This document shows positions 1 to 11,957 of a DNA stretch of 64,000 bases, piece by piece (within the stretch, counting starts at the first letter, position 1; every line of letters starts with the position of its first letter). Made by a program: the position numbers and the translations under genes. Source of the stretch: Haliotis asinina (taxonomy: Eukaryota; Mollusca; Gastropoda; Lepetellida; Haliotidae); the NCBI RefSeq assembly GCF_037392515.1, contig NC_090290.1, positions 33,811,753 to 33,875,752 of the forward strand. Reading direction: 5' to 3'. The notes beneath the pieces are model-generated. The model saw only the letters and a program-made list of their open reading frames with translations, was not told the origin of the DNA and searched no databases.

Positions 1-454
1 TGTAGAAATCTAGGTATATGAATATTATTTATTGATTTCGATTAGAAAAAAGAACCACTGAAAACATTACGATCGTCTTCTTGGATATAAACTATGAACA
101 CCAATTCTAAAGTGGATAATATACATCGTTTGAAAAGAGACACGCCGTCATATATGCTTAGATATAGAACGGGATTTGGTTCAAACAAAATGCCAAAGAC
201 TAATTAGACAGAGGGAGTTACGAAAGATGCAACAAGCTCTATTTAGTTGTATCAGTTTAACGATATATCACTCCTCTTCAGACTCATGGTACATGGCAGA
301 ATGAAGTTTTTCTGCACACGTCAGAAAGTGGCTTCACACAGTTTCACCAGAATAGAACGTTTAGTGCTCTTTTAGTTGCTGTTACTTTCGAGGAACAGAC
401 GAATAACGCTCACTCATAAATATATTTGAGTGTTTCTCATAACCCCTTAAAGTG
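1..454. other. Unannotated flank
   Basis: I see no gene, repeat or long open frame here. It is AT-rich sequence with stop codons in all frames. Confidence 0.5.
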
Positions 455-722
455 AATGAGTGAGTGAATTTAGTTTTACGCAGCACTCAACTTTATTCCA
501 GCTATATGGCGGCGGTCTGTAAATAATCGAGTCTGGACCAGACAATCCAGTGATCAACAACATGAGCATCAGTCTGCACAATTGGGAACCGATGACATGT
601 CAACCAAGTCAGCGAACCTGACCACCCGATCCCGTCAGTCGCCTCTTACGACAAGCTGAGTCGCCTTTTATGGCAAGCATGGGTTGCTGAAGGCCTATTC
701 TACCCCGGGACCTTCACGGGTC
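455..722 (-). mobile_element. SINE family B, near full length
   Basis: Read on the minus strand, the element starts with a CCCGTGAAGG-type head at the 722 end, passes through the shared core (GGTTGACAC-like, then GATGCTCATG, then GTCTGGTCCAG) and ends with GCTGGAATA-type tail sequence and CACT repeats at 455. At least sixteen further copies or fragments occur in this window, which is why I call it an interspersed element. The head is not clearly tRNA-derived. It lies directly 3' of the LINE at 723-5345 and in the same orientation, so it either inserted into the LINE 3' UTR or forms a chimaera with it. Confidence 0.85.
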
Positions 723-1009
723 TAACCCCTTCGAACTGTCCATCACAAGGGATAAATAGTTTAAAACGTTTAAAACCTTGGTACGTGAAAATGTTACGTT
801 GAAAGTTCTGGGACTTACGTACCTTCTCAGGAACACAATAATTTTACGATACTTTAACCCCCCTTGAAGGCACAGCCACTAACAATCCCAGTTTGCCAAT
901 TTACACTACCATTAATAAACTAACATTTACCTATATACAAAACATTTTGTTCAAAATGTATCCAACAATTCTATTTCTTTAAAAAAAAACCCAATTATTA
1001 AATGAGAAT

Positions 1010-4000
1010 TTACTTTATTAAAAAGATCCTTAATTGTTTTGGCACTGAAATATTTATCCCTTGAGATAGCAAAATCAATACAGTCAAGCAAGACAAAACA
1101 TCACAAGGGATACAAAACGGAGGATCTTCGCCTTTTAACAAATACTCATGAGTGTATCTTGTATGACCAATGCGACATCGTCGCATAATGACCTCTTCAA
1201 ATCTGGACTGGCAACCCAAGTAAGTATAACCGATAGTTGGCTTGATTTGGTGTAATTTATTGATAACTACTTGGCTGTCCCACGTCTTTTGCATCAGATG
1301 ACGGATATAAGATCTAATAACAGCTTTATAGTCAGAGTATGGCATCAGAAGTGGTGTTACAGATTTGTTCAGCGCTGCCTTAGTAGCAAGATCGGCCATT
1401 GCGTTACCAGAGATTCCAACATGGCTGGGTAACCAACAGAGGACGATGTCGCATTGGCCAGTAGCAAGAGCATTATACAATTCAATAATGTCTAATAAAA
1501 GTGGATGCTTGCAAGAAAGATTCTTAATAGAATGAAGGCACGAAAGAGATTCAGAAAAGATTATGTATTGTTTATATTTGGTGTGTCTATCAATATACTT
1601 AAGAGCCGTTAGTATTGCATTTGCTTCTGCAGTAAAAATAGAGCTATTATCCAGTAATCGGGAAGATATTGTTCTGGATCCAAAGACAGTGGCACAAGCT
1701 ACGGTCCTTGGATCCATCTGTAAATAAGGATTTGTATGTATTATATTTACTTTTTATCTGATTAAATTCTTGTTTATGTTGTAATTCATTAGTTTCTGAT
1801 TTTTTAATGCTGTAAGTGACAGGTCAACTTGTGGCCTCACAACTTGCCAAGGAGGAGAAGAAAGCAGGCGGAAAGGGACTATATTATCTACTCCAATGCC
1901 TGCAGCAGAAAGGAAAGGTTTGACTCTTATGCCAAGAGGCGGAACAAGAGAAGGTTTCTTGGTGTACAGATCTGCATAGAGAGGAGTAAAAACACATTTA
2001 TATGCAGGATTTGATTCGTTAGCGCAGAGTTTTGTAACATATTGTAAAGCTAATTCTATACGGCGTTGGGAAAGAGATGGCTCATCGGCTTCAGCATAGA
2101 GACTGTCAACAGGAGAAATTCTGAAAGACCCAAGACTTACGTCTCAGATCTTGGTGGTGGACAGAATCCAATAGTTTTAGATTGCTTTTGCACGCTCCAT
2201 CATATACGATGGAGCGATAATCAAGTTTGGATCTGATGAGTGATCGATATAGATGTAGGAGGGTAGCTTGATCTCCTCCCCACTCTGAATTAGACACGAC
2301 TTTCAACAAGTCAAGCGCCTTCAGGCGTTTATTCTTCAGGTATTTAATATGTGGTAAGAAGGTCAGATGAGAGTCAAAAATAAGTCCCAGGGACATGGCC
2401 TCTTTCACAACCTTGATTGGAGTGCCATCTAAAAATAGTTCTGAGTCTTTGTGTGGTTTATATTTTCTGCAGAAACGTATACAATTTGTTTTGGAATTAG
2501 AAAACTTAAAACCGTTTTCAAGACACCATGAAAATATGAGACATAATTGTAGTTGCCTCTCTATTGTATGCATATTTTTACCACGACAAGAAACATTAAA
2601 ATCGTCCACGGAGAGGGATCCATCAACTGAATCACTTAAAACCCTTGAAAGGCTCTTTATTTTAATACTAAATAATGTCACAGATAAAATACTGCCTTGT
2701 GGGACACCCTCATCTTGATTGTAATGATCAGACAGGGTAGAACCCACTCGGACTTGAAAATGTCTGTCTTTTAAAAAGTTAGATATAAAATGAGCAAACG
2801 TCCCCGTAAACCAAAATCATGTAAACCTCTAAAGATACCATGTTTCCATGTGGTGTCATACAACTTTTCCAGATAAAAAAGATATGTTGTTTATTAATTA
2901 GAGCGTTCTTCACAAATGACTCTAAACGCACTAGGTGATGTGGTACTTCTGTTTTTATGGAAAGCCACACTGAATATATGTTAGGAGGTTATTGGTCGAT
3001 TATTTATCATGCGTTCCATGGTTTTGCAAACGCAGCTTGTGAGAGAAATTGGTGGGTAATCTGAAGGATCGGTATGATCACGTCTGGGTTAAGGTATTGG
3101 GACTACTATAGCTTCTCGCCATGATGATAGAAATTTTCCTGATGTCCAAATGTCATCAAAAATATTTAAAAGGGTTTCTCAACAGGATTCTGGTAAGTGC
3201 TTCAGGAGTTGATAATGTATATCATCAGCTCCTGTAGCAGAATCATGAGCCTGCTCAAGAGCAGTATGGAGCTCATGAATAGAGAATAGTTCATTGTAAT
3301 CTTCTCCAGTATCTGAATTGAAATCTATAGCTTTCTCTTCATGTTGATTTTTATATTTTTGAAATTCAGGTACATTATTTGAAGAAGATGCGTGTTTGGC
3401 CAGGGTTTCACCAAGCTTATTTGCAATATCTGATTTATTAGTCAGTAGTCGGTCCCCATCTTGGAGGTGGTGAATGCTAGATTTAGTGCCCTTACCTTTG
3501 ATTTTCTGAATCATGTTCAATACCTTTGATATCGGCGTACGTGCATTGATCTTTGATACATACATTCGCCAAGAATGGCGTTTACTTTGCTTGAAGGTAC
3601 GTCGTGCTTTAGCATTTAGAATTTTAAATTTATTCAAATTGCGGACCAGAGGATGGCGACGAGAATAGTGTTCAGCTCTCAGTTTCTCAGCACAAAGGTT
3701 TTAAAATATAGACCAGTTAGCCCTCTTAAAATGCCACCGGGATGATAGAGGAACATCAGAAGGGGTTACAGGTGTTAGAATTGTTGGAAAGTGATCACTT
3801 CAACAGAGGTCGTCATGGACGCACCAGTCAAATTCATTCAGTAGATTTGAGTCAGTGAGTGACACATCGAGATTAGAATATGTACCAGTACCAGGATGTA
3901 AATACGTGTGTGAGCCATCGTTATAAATGCATAAGTCATTATTTGAAATAAATTCTTCAAGTAACTTACCTTTATTGTTTGTGTGGCCACTGCCCCAAAG

Positions 4001-4423
4001 TGGGTTGTGGCCATTTAAATCGCCCATTATGATGCATGGTTTGGGAAGCTGATCATAAAGTGCTTGAAGATCAGCTAGCTGAAGCGTCAACGTTGGAGGA
4101 ATGTAAAGTGAGCACAAGGTAAAAACAACGTGCATAGTTTTGCGAACTGCGACAGCCTGAAGACTGGTATGAATCAACACAGGGCTGTGTATCACACCCT
4201 GCTTTACTAGAACAGTAGATCCACCAGTAGCCTTAGTCCCTGGTGGAGAGAATGAATGGTAAGTATTGTACTGACGTAAAACAAAGTTGTCAGTTTCTTT
4301 TAAATATGTCTCCTGGAGACATATTGCTGACGGCTTATAATCTTGTATTAGTAAGTGTAAATCTTTAAAATTGGTCCTGAGGCCACTGCAATTCCACTGA
4401 ATTAATGAACTGGAAACACTCAT
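1010..4423 (-). pseudogene. LINE ORF2 polyprotein: endonuclease, reverse transcriptase, RNase H (broken)
   Basis: Endonuclease at 3800-4423: QWNCSGL near the start, then ICLQETYLK and GDLNGHNPLWGS, the usual exonuclease-endonuclease-phosphatase blocks. The linker and first RT blocks (3179-3637) include FKQSKRHSWRMYVSKI and the ATGADDI region. The next RT block (SSWREAIVVPIP, then YPPISLTSC) lies in 2971-3178 in a shifted frame, and another (LHDFGLRGR) lies near 2820. RT core at 2106-2747: EGVPQGS, then SVDDF where families have YxDD. RNase H at 1010-1717: CWLPSHVGISGN and ADLATKAAL. Near its C-terminus the CIPC zinc motif runs into a frameshift. At least four frameshifts or stops separate these blocks, so no functional protein can be made. 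Confidence 0.9.
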
Positions 4424-5345
4424 GTTTCAGGAGGTTGCACGGGAGATCCATTTTCCCTTTTCTAGGCGACTTACTTCTGTTGCGCCGAGGGGGGAGAGGA
4501 GAGATATCCATGTCCTCCAAAGATTGAAACCTATTATGTATCCGTGTAGGATCACGCTGACCCTTCGGTACACGATCTGATTTATCTAGCTTTGTGTTGG
4601 TCGTCTTCACTACAGGAGATGGTTGTGATACCGATGTAGGAACCAACGTCGACGTTGGTATCATTGTAGATTGATCTTCAGTTTGTGATGAAGAAGAACA
4701 TGATGATTGTTGAAGACGTTTAGTCTGAATTGGAGTCAAGGACTCAAGCCACGTGTATTCGGTCTGGCAAGCTATCGAATGACACGAAACAGGTCTGGAA
4801 ACAGTGGCCGCATAAGATGGCCCTGGTTTTTCTTGAGCCAGAACATATGTCTTCGCTTCTGAAAAGGTGATATTGCGGTCATGTTTCGGTTTTGAAATTT
4901 TGGATTGAAATGCCCATATAGGACAGTCTATGGAAGATGAGGGGTGATTCCCTGAGCAGTTTACACATGAAAGAGGTTTGTCACAGTTTACTGTCGTCAC
5001 ATTTGCCACCACAGCGATGACAGGCAGCAGGGTTATGGCATGATTTTGAGCCATGACCATACTTTTGACGCCTGTAGCAGCTAAGGGGATTTGGGATGTA
5101 AGAATCCACCCGTAAATGACAGTATTGTGCTGTTAGTGATTCTGGGCGTTTAGGAAGACCGAATGTAAATAAGTACGTGTTGGTCTTAATAATTTCTTTG
5201 TTTCTTTTTGACGAAAAACGTTTAACGGCTGTAACTCCTTGTAAGCTTAATTCCAAAAGAATGTCATCTTCATCCATGTCTGAAAGACAACGGCTCACAT
5301 CTCGGACAATACCTTTACTGCTGTTAAGAGTGGCGGCGTAATGTT
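4365..5345 (-). pseudogene. LINE ORF1 (Gag-like nucleic-acid-binding protein), broken
   Basis: This encodes the C-terminal part of a LINE ORF1 protein, which packages the element RNA. A conserved stretch reads DILLELSLQGVTAVKRF. It is followed by clustered zinc-knuckle cysteines: a CYRRQKYGHGSKSC block, then CHRCGGKC, and after a frameshift CVNCSGNHPSSSIDC. The knuckles span two overlapping frames (4981-5298 and 4365-5060), so a frameshift lies around 4985-5060. The N-terminal domain is absent. The distal part is Ser/Thr/Pro-rich. The 3' end overlaps the start of the endonuclease frame by about 59 bases, as is common between LINE ORF1 and ORF2. Confidence 0.85.
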
Positions 5346-7109
5346 ATATACACCCCATCACTCACTGATGGGATACACGTTTACGTCTATATGGACTCTC
5401 ATCATATGAACTTTGATCGTTGACAGTCTACACAAACAAACATTGCTTTCAGGAGAACAACTGAAACCAGTTGCAGAATCAGACTTATAACAATCGTTAT
5501 TTTGCTCACTCTTTATCCCGTTTTCAATCATCCTAAGAAAAGGGTAACATAAAAGAAATATAGGTAAGTGTCTCATGATTCGTAATGAAATACTTTGCCA
5601 TTCAATTATTAAGCCCAGCAATGTTATCAGAGACAAAGTTTCATTGTTTTGACATTTAAAACTGAACATGTTTGCGATCGATACATGAACAGCGCCAGAC
5701 TCCAATTTCTATTTTCAAAAGTATAAACCTGTCAGGGGCCAAATTGACAATCACTCACATCTTACCTGCGTAAATATTTAATATCAAGGAAAACGAAGTC
5801 AAAATAGCTGCAAAAATTGATGATTTGACAACTGAAAATATATGGCGACAAGAGGTGTCTGCGAAAACATGTCCTGAGATATAAACTTGATGGCAAGATG
5901 TCAGGGCATAAATTTATCAATTTTGCCATGGTGGTACGCAACATGGCGCCTTCCACTGTACACTTGTTTTGTTTGTATCTTGCGGTAGCGAAAGGTAGCA
6001 TAGTGGTCGAAGATCAGGGTTTGATTCCTACATAGCACAACTGGTGAGAACAATTATGGTGAAAACTCGAAGTGTGTAGTAAGGGTATCGTAATAATTAA
6101 CGAACTCGGAACACATTACAGCCGGAAGTGAAATACGAAATTAGACGTTATGACGTCCAGCTACCTTGACCATATATGTCAGTTGTAAAGCTAATGCGTA
6201 TTACCACTACGATTGGTCAAGCATTCATTCACTCTACGAGACATACAGCGTATGCATCTCCCACTTGCGATTTGAATCTGTCCCACTCCTCTGGCGATGT
6301 CCAGGTTTTCGGCCGTTCATGTCGTTGACGTTCTTCCCATTCCCGTGACCCAGACCTGTTCAGTGAAGGAAAGGTCAAGGCTCAATGCTTGCCAAGGTAG
6401 TCTGTGGCTGTTGGGCTTCTGTAAGTGAGCATCGGTGAATAGGGTAGAGAGACTCATTTGCTTGGCAGAAATATTAGTGAAGTACTATCAATTTTGCAAA
6501 TTTAAATTATCAAATGATTAATACATTATATCTTCGTGATAATTTGTACTTGATATTATGTTATGACTCACACAGCTTGCATTATATATCTGCTACCTCC
6601 CGGGTATGTACTACCAGCGCGAGTAAAGAATGCCATCACTCAATTACGTATATGTTCAGTGAGTCAGTGAATGGATGAATGGGTGAAGATTTGAAATGTC
6701 AGCATAAAATCAGCCATGTACTAAAACATCTTTTCCACTGATAATTCATAAACTTCGACGAGACAACATGTCGACGAAGGACAATACAATAACTAGACTG
6801 TCATCGATACAGATGATAAAACTAGCGTGTAGCTTTAAACATATTATTCAAGACAAGATGTTACATAATGCTGCCAGATCAATAACAACATCTTACCCGG
6901 GTCCATGAAAAGTATCTGGATGGTAGCTAAGCTGGGTTAACACCACCCTGCTAGTCACTAGTGTTAGTTGGAACGTTACGCAAATAAGATAGACGAGTAT
7001 CCTCGAGTACCCTCTAAAACTACAGCCCCTATCATTCTCAGTTAAATTCATTCTACAAAATTCACGTATCCATATTATAAAATTGTCTCAATAAGGTCTA
7101 TTTCGTCTG
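5346..7109. other. Non-coding stretch with minor repeat debris
   Basis: Short open frames occur at 5358-5705 and 5762-6001 but have no recognisable domain, and I treat them as chance. A SINE A-like fragment lies at 5993-6095. From 6600 to 6700 there is a weak GTGAGTCAGTGAATG-like tract that may be a decayed SINE tail. Confidence 0.4.
5993..6095 (+). mobile_element. SINE family A fragment (tRNA-like head)
   Basis: A-box-like TAGCATAGTGGTC and B-box-like GGTTTGATTCC are present, but closer together than in the better copies, so a stretch between them is deleted. The 3' part is degenerate. Confidence 0.4.
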
Positions 7110-7285
7110 TTTAAAAATACGGAAGAATTGATGGGAACAAAAATATCATTTATACAAAGAGATAATTTGTGGATGACGCTGTGAAAATACTTATCCAATG
7201 TGATTTAAAGGTTCACACAGTAAAGTGGGACATGCTTCACCGTGATTCTCTCACCACAAGGGATACACTATGGGCAACTATACGA
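7110..7285 (-). mobile_element. Decayed LINE fragment (RNase H / 3' end region)
   Basis: The block around 7205-7275 aligns with the RNase H C-terminal region of the LINE copies near 1090-1110 and 48310-48370. The shared run is of the form CTCTCACCACAAGGGAT, preceded by CACAGT(A/C)AAG. About four in five positions match over 60 bases. No frame remains open. Confidence 0.65.
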
Positions 7286-8289
7286 TCAAGGATGCGATCA
7301 ACATGGAGAAGTGTATACGAGTGCTGGTAAGTAGGTTTGATTTTATACCTCTTTGACTGTATTCCAGGTACTCCATGTCTGATAAATTGTGGGGGGAAAT
7401 CTCGAGGGATGAAGATCAGAGACTTTTACAACTTTAGCAAAACCTTATACTACCGTAATGGTTTGGTGCTGATAAATCTCAATTGTGGATTCGAACTCAC
7501 AATTGAAATTTTCTGATGTACGCTACGGCCATCCGTACCTGTAGTAATGTGCTGACATTGCTTGGTTCTGAATTCTATATTCACAAATCCTTATGATAAA
7601 GTATAATCTTTCTATGGTCGGAACGACCAGCCAAACTACATCTCAAAATACCCTCCTAAGTAATTAAACGATCTTCACATATCTGCTCATCTTAATGAAG
7701 ACTTCTAAAACTTCCAGATGTAGTTTTAATTATAATTTGAAAATGATGTTCCCCCAAACGACTCGTTGCCTGCCTAAACGCACTCATCAATATACATATC
7801 TACACTACGGATTAATGTTTCATCCAAGCAGTAGGTCAAGTCAATCAATAGTTTCCTTCAGAAAAGAGAAAGGATGAAGAAGAATATGAAGAATATGTTT
7901 GTGTGTTATATTTGTAAGATTAAATCATTGACTTCTATCAAACTCCCACACTTATATTTTTATACTTTGAAGATGTGTTTTTAATAACATTTTGCGAGGC
8001 TGTGACACTCATGATTAAGTGATTATTTCTTTTATTACCCATGTGTTAAACACATCGATGAAAGTAGTTTTAATATTTACACAGTGAGCACATTTCACAT
8101 TCTAGACGTTTCAGTGGATGACTACGAACTAAAAGATTCAGGAAGACGAAAGCATTTTCACAAAACTTTAGCATTAGAATCTAAATCATTCCCTACGGTG
8201 TTCATCGACGTGGAACACGTGATGTCTGACACCATTGCTTTCAATACTGTTGCTATGTCTATATGTTGTTTCAAAGGTTAGCGTGACCA
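7286..8289. other. No recognisable feature
   Basis: AT-rich sequence with chance open frames of 60-65 codons (7695-7877, 8084-8281). None shows a domain, signal peptide or splice context that I would trust. Confidence 0.4.
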
Positions 8290-9470
8290 TGCATTACCAC
8301 AGAGGAACATTACAGACCAGAACAGGAACAAAATTTATGTTGTTCATGTTGCAGCCTGCCACCGGGCGGGAAAGCTGAGTTGCGCCATTTCTTGGGGAAA
8401 ACCAATTAACAAGTATTAGTCTCCAAGGTGTGGAATCATCTCTGTTAGCTGCCATATAGATGACGTTTACCTGGTCGAACCCTGTACCTGCGATGGACGG
8501 GTCCTTACCCGAAATACGGTATACACCCGTACTTCGGTCCTGACGATAGGGGATGTGCGAGAGGTACAATGTCAGTACCCGGGGGCCCTTGGAGCTTTAC
8601 CGTAGTTCCTCCATCAACCACAAGACGATGATCTTCGTTCAATAGTTTATTTGAAACTGTGTTACTGGACAACCCACTCTATGGTCACTCTATAAGACTT
8701 CAGCCGCAAAGCTTCCGTCTTAAGCCAAACGCTGGTGCCTTTGAAGATAGTTTTCCGACGATTCCTTGTGACCAAACACCAAGAGTGGGAGCGCACCAGA
8801 CTCCAGACTCGGGGCTTTGCTACCGCTTAAAGCTGGGTCCCTACGTCACAGTCAACACCCTCTTCCTTTTTGCCCATTGGTAAAAAACCCCTAACCCTGC
8901 ATACGTTTTCACTCCCCCATCCTTATTCCGTACCCCCAATACCATATTTGTAAAGCTGCGAGGTGGATTCCAAGAAACTCAAAGTTTCTACCTCCTAACC
9001 ATATATGTCCCGTGGAATACTACGAACTGCTGCCGAGGTCCCCGGACAAGTTTCTCCATCTTGATAGTACCGTCCCTATCCCTTTACCTAATCTATGAGT
9101 CATCTCACCTTGCCCCCACTAAGTTCTGACGACCTACTTTCATGCTTATTTCCTCCGCAGCCGATTACCTACCTCTGCTACATTGTATATGTTATTTGGG
9201 AGTACACGTTCTTACAAACGTACAGGCCGTTGAGACCTTCAAGTTCTAATACTGTTTTGAGTTGAGGCCCATCAGGGAGCCCACACCCTCAGAGTCAGCC
9301 AGCTAGTCGCCTGCACACAAAGCCAATGGCATGACCCGCTCAGCCAATGGTCAATGACGCTTTTTCCAAGGATCCTCTCAGGAGGGTGACAACGAGAAAA
9401 ATATATTACACGCTGCCACGATAACACCAAACTCGCCGGCGAGAAGCTGTATGCTAACAATCGTATGATA
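8290..9470. other. GC-richer unexplained block
   Basis: This stretch is visibly richer in G+C than its surroundings, with CCC/GGG runs. It holds a 91-codon minus frame (8294-8569) and a 74-codon plus frame (8659-8883). The minus frame has no recognised domain. The composition suggests a separate origin, for example an old mobile element or a gene remnant, but I cannot name it. Confidence 0.35.
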
Positions 9471-9777
9471 TCACAATAGAACGCATGCAGTACAAGGTTC
9501 GAGTATCTGTTTTTGAGTTCACTATGTTGACATTTATGTGTGTCAGCGACTTTCGCTGATTTATTGAAACTGTTTGAATCGCTTGCACACTCACCCTAAA
9601 CAGAATTAACCATATTTATAGCAGTTTTAGGCTTATCAGAATAGGTTTCATGATGTTTAAAAACCCAGTCGAGAGCCAAACGCCATTTTGTTTACATGTC
9701 AAATAGTCGGTAGCGATCGTCCAATTAAAATAAAATCATATTTCGTACTATAAATACGGTGTATGCTTCTACCTGAT

Positions 9778-9840
9778 ACGGTCTGATGTATGCATCTTTG
9801 TAGGGAAAACACTGCCGCAAAGAGGCGTACGTCAGACCGT
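9778..9840 (+). ncRNA. MicroRNA-like hairpin (candidate)
   Basis: Arm 9778-9800 pairs with arm 9818-9840 across a 17-nt loop. Of 23 positions, 20 are Watson-Crick, two are G-U wobbles and one is a mismatch. The stem does not continue beyond the arms, so it is shorter than a typical pri-miRNA stem of about 33 bp. It may equally be a remnant of a tiny inverted-repeat transposon. Confidence 0.3.
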
Positions 9841-10041
9841 TCAAATCGGGGGAGAAACATACAACTTATATTATAAATGGAGAAAAGTACATGATATGAA
9901 CTGGGATTTCACTCCGGGTTTTACCCCCAGGTAACTTTTAAACTTGGCATAAAATGTCTTTGAGTGGCATTTTAGAAGTTGGGAAGTACAACTGTGACAA
10001 TATCTGTGAATAATACATCCTTTTATCCCGTGAGGGACCGG

Positions 10042-10155
10042 TGGGGCTGCTTAGTGGTATAACGCCGACACCCCGATTTCGATTCCCCAAGCTTACCATG
10101 TGTGAAGCCCATTTCCGGTTTCCCCTGGTAAAAATTCGTGACTGTCACGTTAATG
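10042..10155 (+). mobile_element. SINE family A copy
   Basis: The head has GCTTAGTGGTATAACG (A box) and TTTCGATTCCCC (B box), followed by GTGTGAAGCCCATTTCCGG, which is the body sequence seen in the other copies. The 3' tail is lost. Confidence 0.65.
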
Positions 10156-10182
10156 TACGCATTCTCTACGTTCCTGGTTGAC

Positions 10183-10999
10183 TACGGTACAAGAATCCAC
10201 AGGGACTTGTATCGTTTAGAAACAGCGCTCGAAAGACATGTATGATTTCCCTACAAAATGGCCTATAAATGGTCACAATCGGATCATTATTTCAAAAATT
10301 ATACGCCACGAATCATCGAAAGCAGTAAGCAAGCATTTTCACCAAAACCGCCGGCAATCCTGCTCACCTGTCGGCCATAAGTGACCTTGACATTCAAGTG
10401 AACTGATCAGATCCGCAAAAAAACATCGGATTGGCCATTCCCACTGTATATTTTATTTCCAACAATCGGATCATTTGAATGTCAAGGTCACTTATGGCCG
10501 ACAAGTCAGTAGGATTGCCGGCGGTTTTGGTGAAAATGTTTGCTTACTGTCGAGAAAATGACATGTAGATGTTGCAATAAGTTTCCCGACACGCGGAATG
10601 ATGCAGTCGATCGAATCCAGCCCAACGCCGGTGCTGTCAACGAGGCTGGAATTAATATACGAATTTAAAAGGTGAGTTTTCGCCGTATTTGGTGGTCCAT
10701 GATTTTGGCGTGAAATTGCGGAGGTAGCTGATTCGTGGCGTATACCTTTTGAAATAATGATCCGATTGTGACCATTTATAGGTCATTTTGTAGGGAAATC
10801 ATCTGGCTTTCGATCCGTTGGCCTTACGGGGCCTTAAAATAGTTTACACGGTGACATGTAACTTTGATCGAACAAGGGGTGGTTTCTTCGTTACATCCCT
10901 TTCCTTTTATATAGTACTAGGTCAGGGTCTATACACCTATATGTCTTTCGAACTCCGTTTCTAAGCGATACAAGTCCCTGTGCAAGAATCTGTACCTGA
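10183..10999. mobile_element. Long fold-back (inverted-repeat) element
   Basis: The left arm, 10183-10397, is continuous. The right arm is in three blocks: 10475-10549 pairs with 10323-10397, 10730-10802 pairs with 10242-10314, and 10938-10999 pairs with 10183-10240. Identity between arms is about 90% by eye. The loop is about 77 nt. Two stretches of about 180 and 135 nt interrupt the right arm. No coding frame is present. This is a non-autonomous DNA element of the fold-back type. A transcript through it would form a long double-stranded stem. Confidence 0.85.
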
Positions 11000-11893
11000 A
11001 GGTATCACTCACGAATTAAAAGAAGTTGTGATCCATATTGGTCTGAAACCCAGCCAATTCACGCATGCTGTAAACCTTCCCCCTTGTCTGTCGCCATTAG
11101 ATCTTGATATGGTTGAGATGTAAGTCAGATTACCATGCATATCCATATAAATCCATTATTTGCTGTTGTGTCTACCCCGTGAAATCGGCTCATACGTTAT
11201 GCCATGTCGACAACGGTTGTGCAGCTCCTTCATCATGACATCTTTGACATTTTCTTATGGCTTTTTATATCCTCATTAATTTTTTTACATACAACATGCA
11301 GCAGAATATCAAATAGCACCACTTCATTTCAGTTCTGAAACGCATTTTCTGTGGCTTGTGAGTTTGTGAATGGATGGATAGTAAAATCAAGATATACTGT
11401 TTACTATGACAGTAGCGACAAACCTCCTTACATCTTCATGCGAAATACATGTAAAGGATCAGTGTGTTGTACAATTCCTTCTATATCCTGGATATGCAAA
11501 CCTGTCCACCTTGGATTTGTCGTTGTGACCATTGTACAATGTTAATGAGGCTGCGTCTATGTTAACTGCTTACTGTATGATGCATCTCCCCCTCCCCACT
11601 TCCCTTCCATGTCAGACTTATCATTTGTAGTGCTATTTGTTCGTGTTTACTGCAAAGGGAGGCATTGAGTTGAACACGTCAGTTGAAGTTGGTTAACGCC
11701 AGCCCCTCTTGATTTTGAACACCTCCTCAGCATACCTGTTGGCGAAATAACGCCGCATGTGTAGGAGGGGCACGAGGGAGGGGCCTGTCACCACACACTT
11801 TGGCTGATTTAAATCGATTGCTCCGGTCTTTCGTGCGAGTGGAGACATAGGCTGCTGCAGGCGAGGAGAGTCGACCAAACGAGACACGGGGAC
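11000..11893. promoter_or_regulatory. Upstream region and probable 5' UTR of the secreted-peptide gene
   Basis: No clear TATA box is visible. The last 100 bases are G+C-richer than the rest and lead into the start context GGGGACATGG at 11894. A pyrimidine-rich patch (CTCCCCCTCCCC) lies near 11586. The transcription start cannot be placed from sequence alone, and a further upstream non-coding exon is possible. Confidence 0.3.
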
Positions 11894-11957
11894 ATGGACA
11901 ACCTAGCCACCATCATCAAGGCATTCTCCTTACTCGTCATAGTTGCTGGCACTTTAG
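11894..11957 (+). CDS. Exon 1 (signal peptide) of the secreted-peptide gene
   Basis: Start codon in a GACATGG context. The exon encodes 21 residues, almost the whole signal peptide, and stops one base into codon 22. The donor is TTAG|GTAAGTG, close to consensus. Confidence 0.75.

Larger units (their letters stand above)
723..5345 (-). mobile_element. LINE, I superfamily (I/Nimb-like), 5'-truncated and mutated
   Basis: A non-LTR retrotransposon reads from about 5345 down to about 723. In order it has a zinc-knuckle ORF1, an apurinic-type endonuclease, a reverse transcriptase, an RNase H and a 3' UTR. An RNase H together with CCHC knuckles in ORF1 is typical of the I superfamily. The 5' end is missing: the ORF1 frame meets a stop at about 5345, just upstream of a sequence that aligns with the middle of ORF1. 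Several frameshifts break both ORFs, so this copy is dead. Its RNase H region and proximal 3' UTR match the copy at 47699-48865; further 3' the two differ and this one runs into a SINE. Confidence 0.9.

Noticed and set aside
2395..2718. Plus-strand frame of 107 codons
   Set aside because: Antisense of the LINE reverse transcriptase core.
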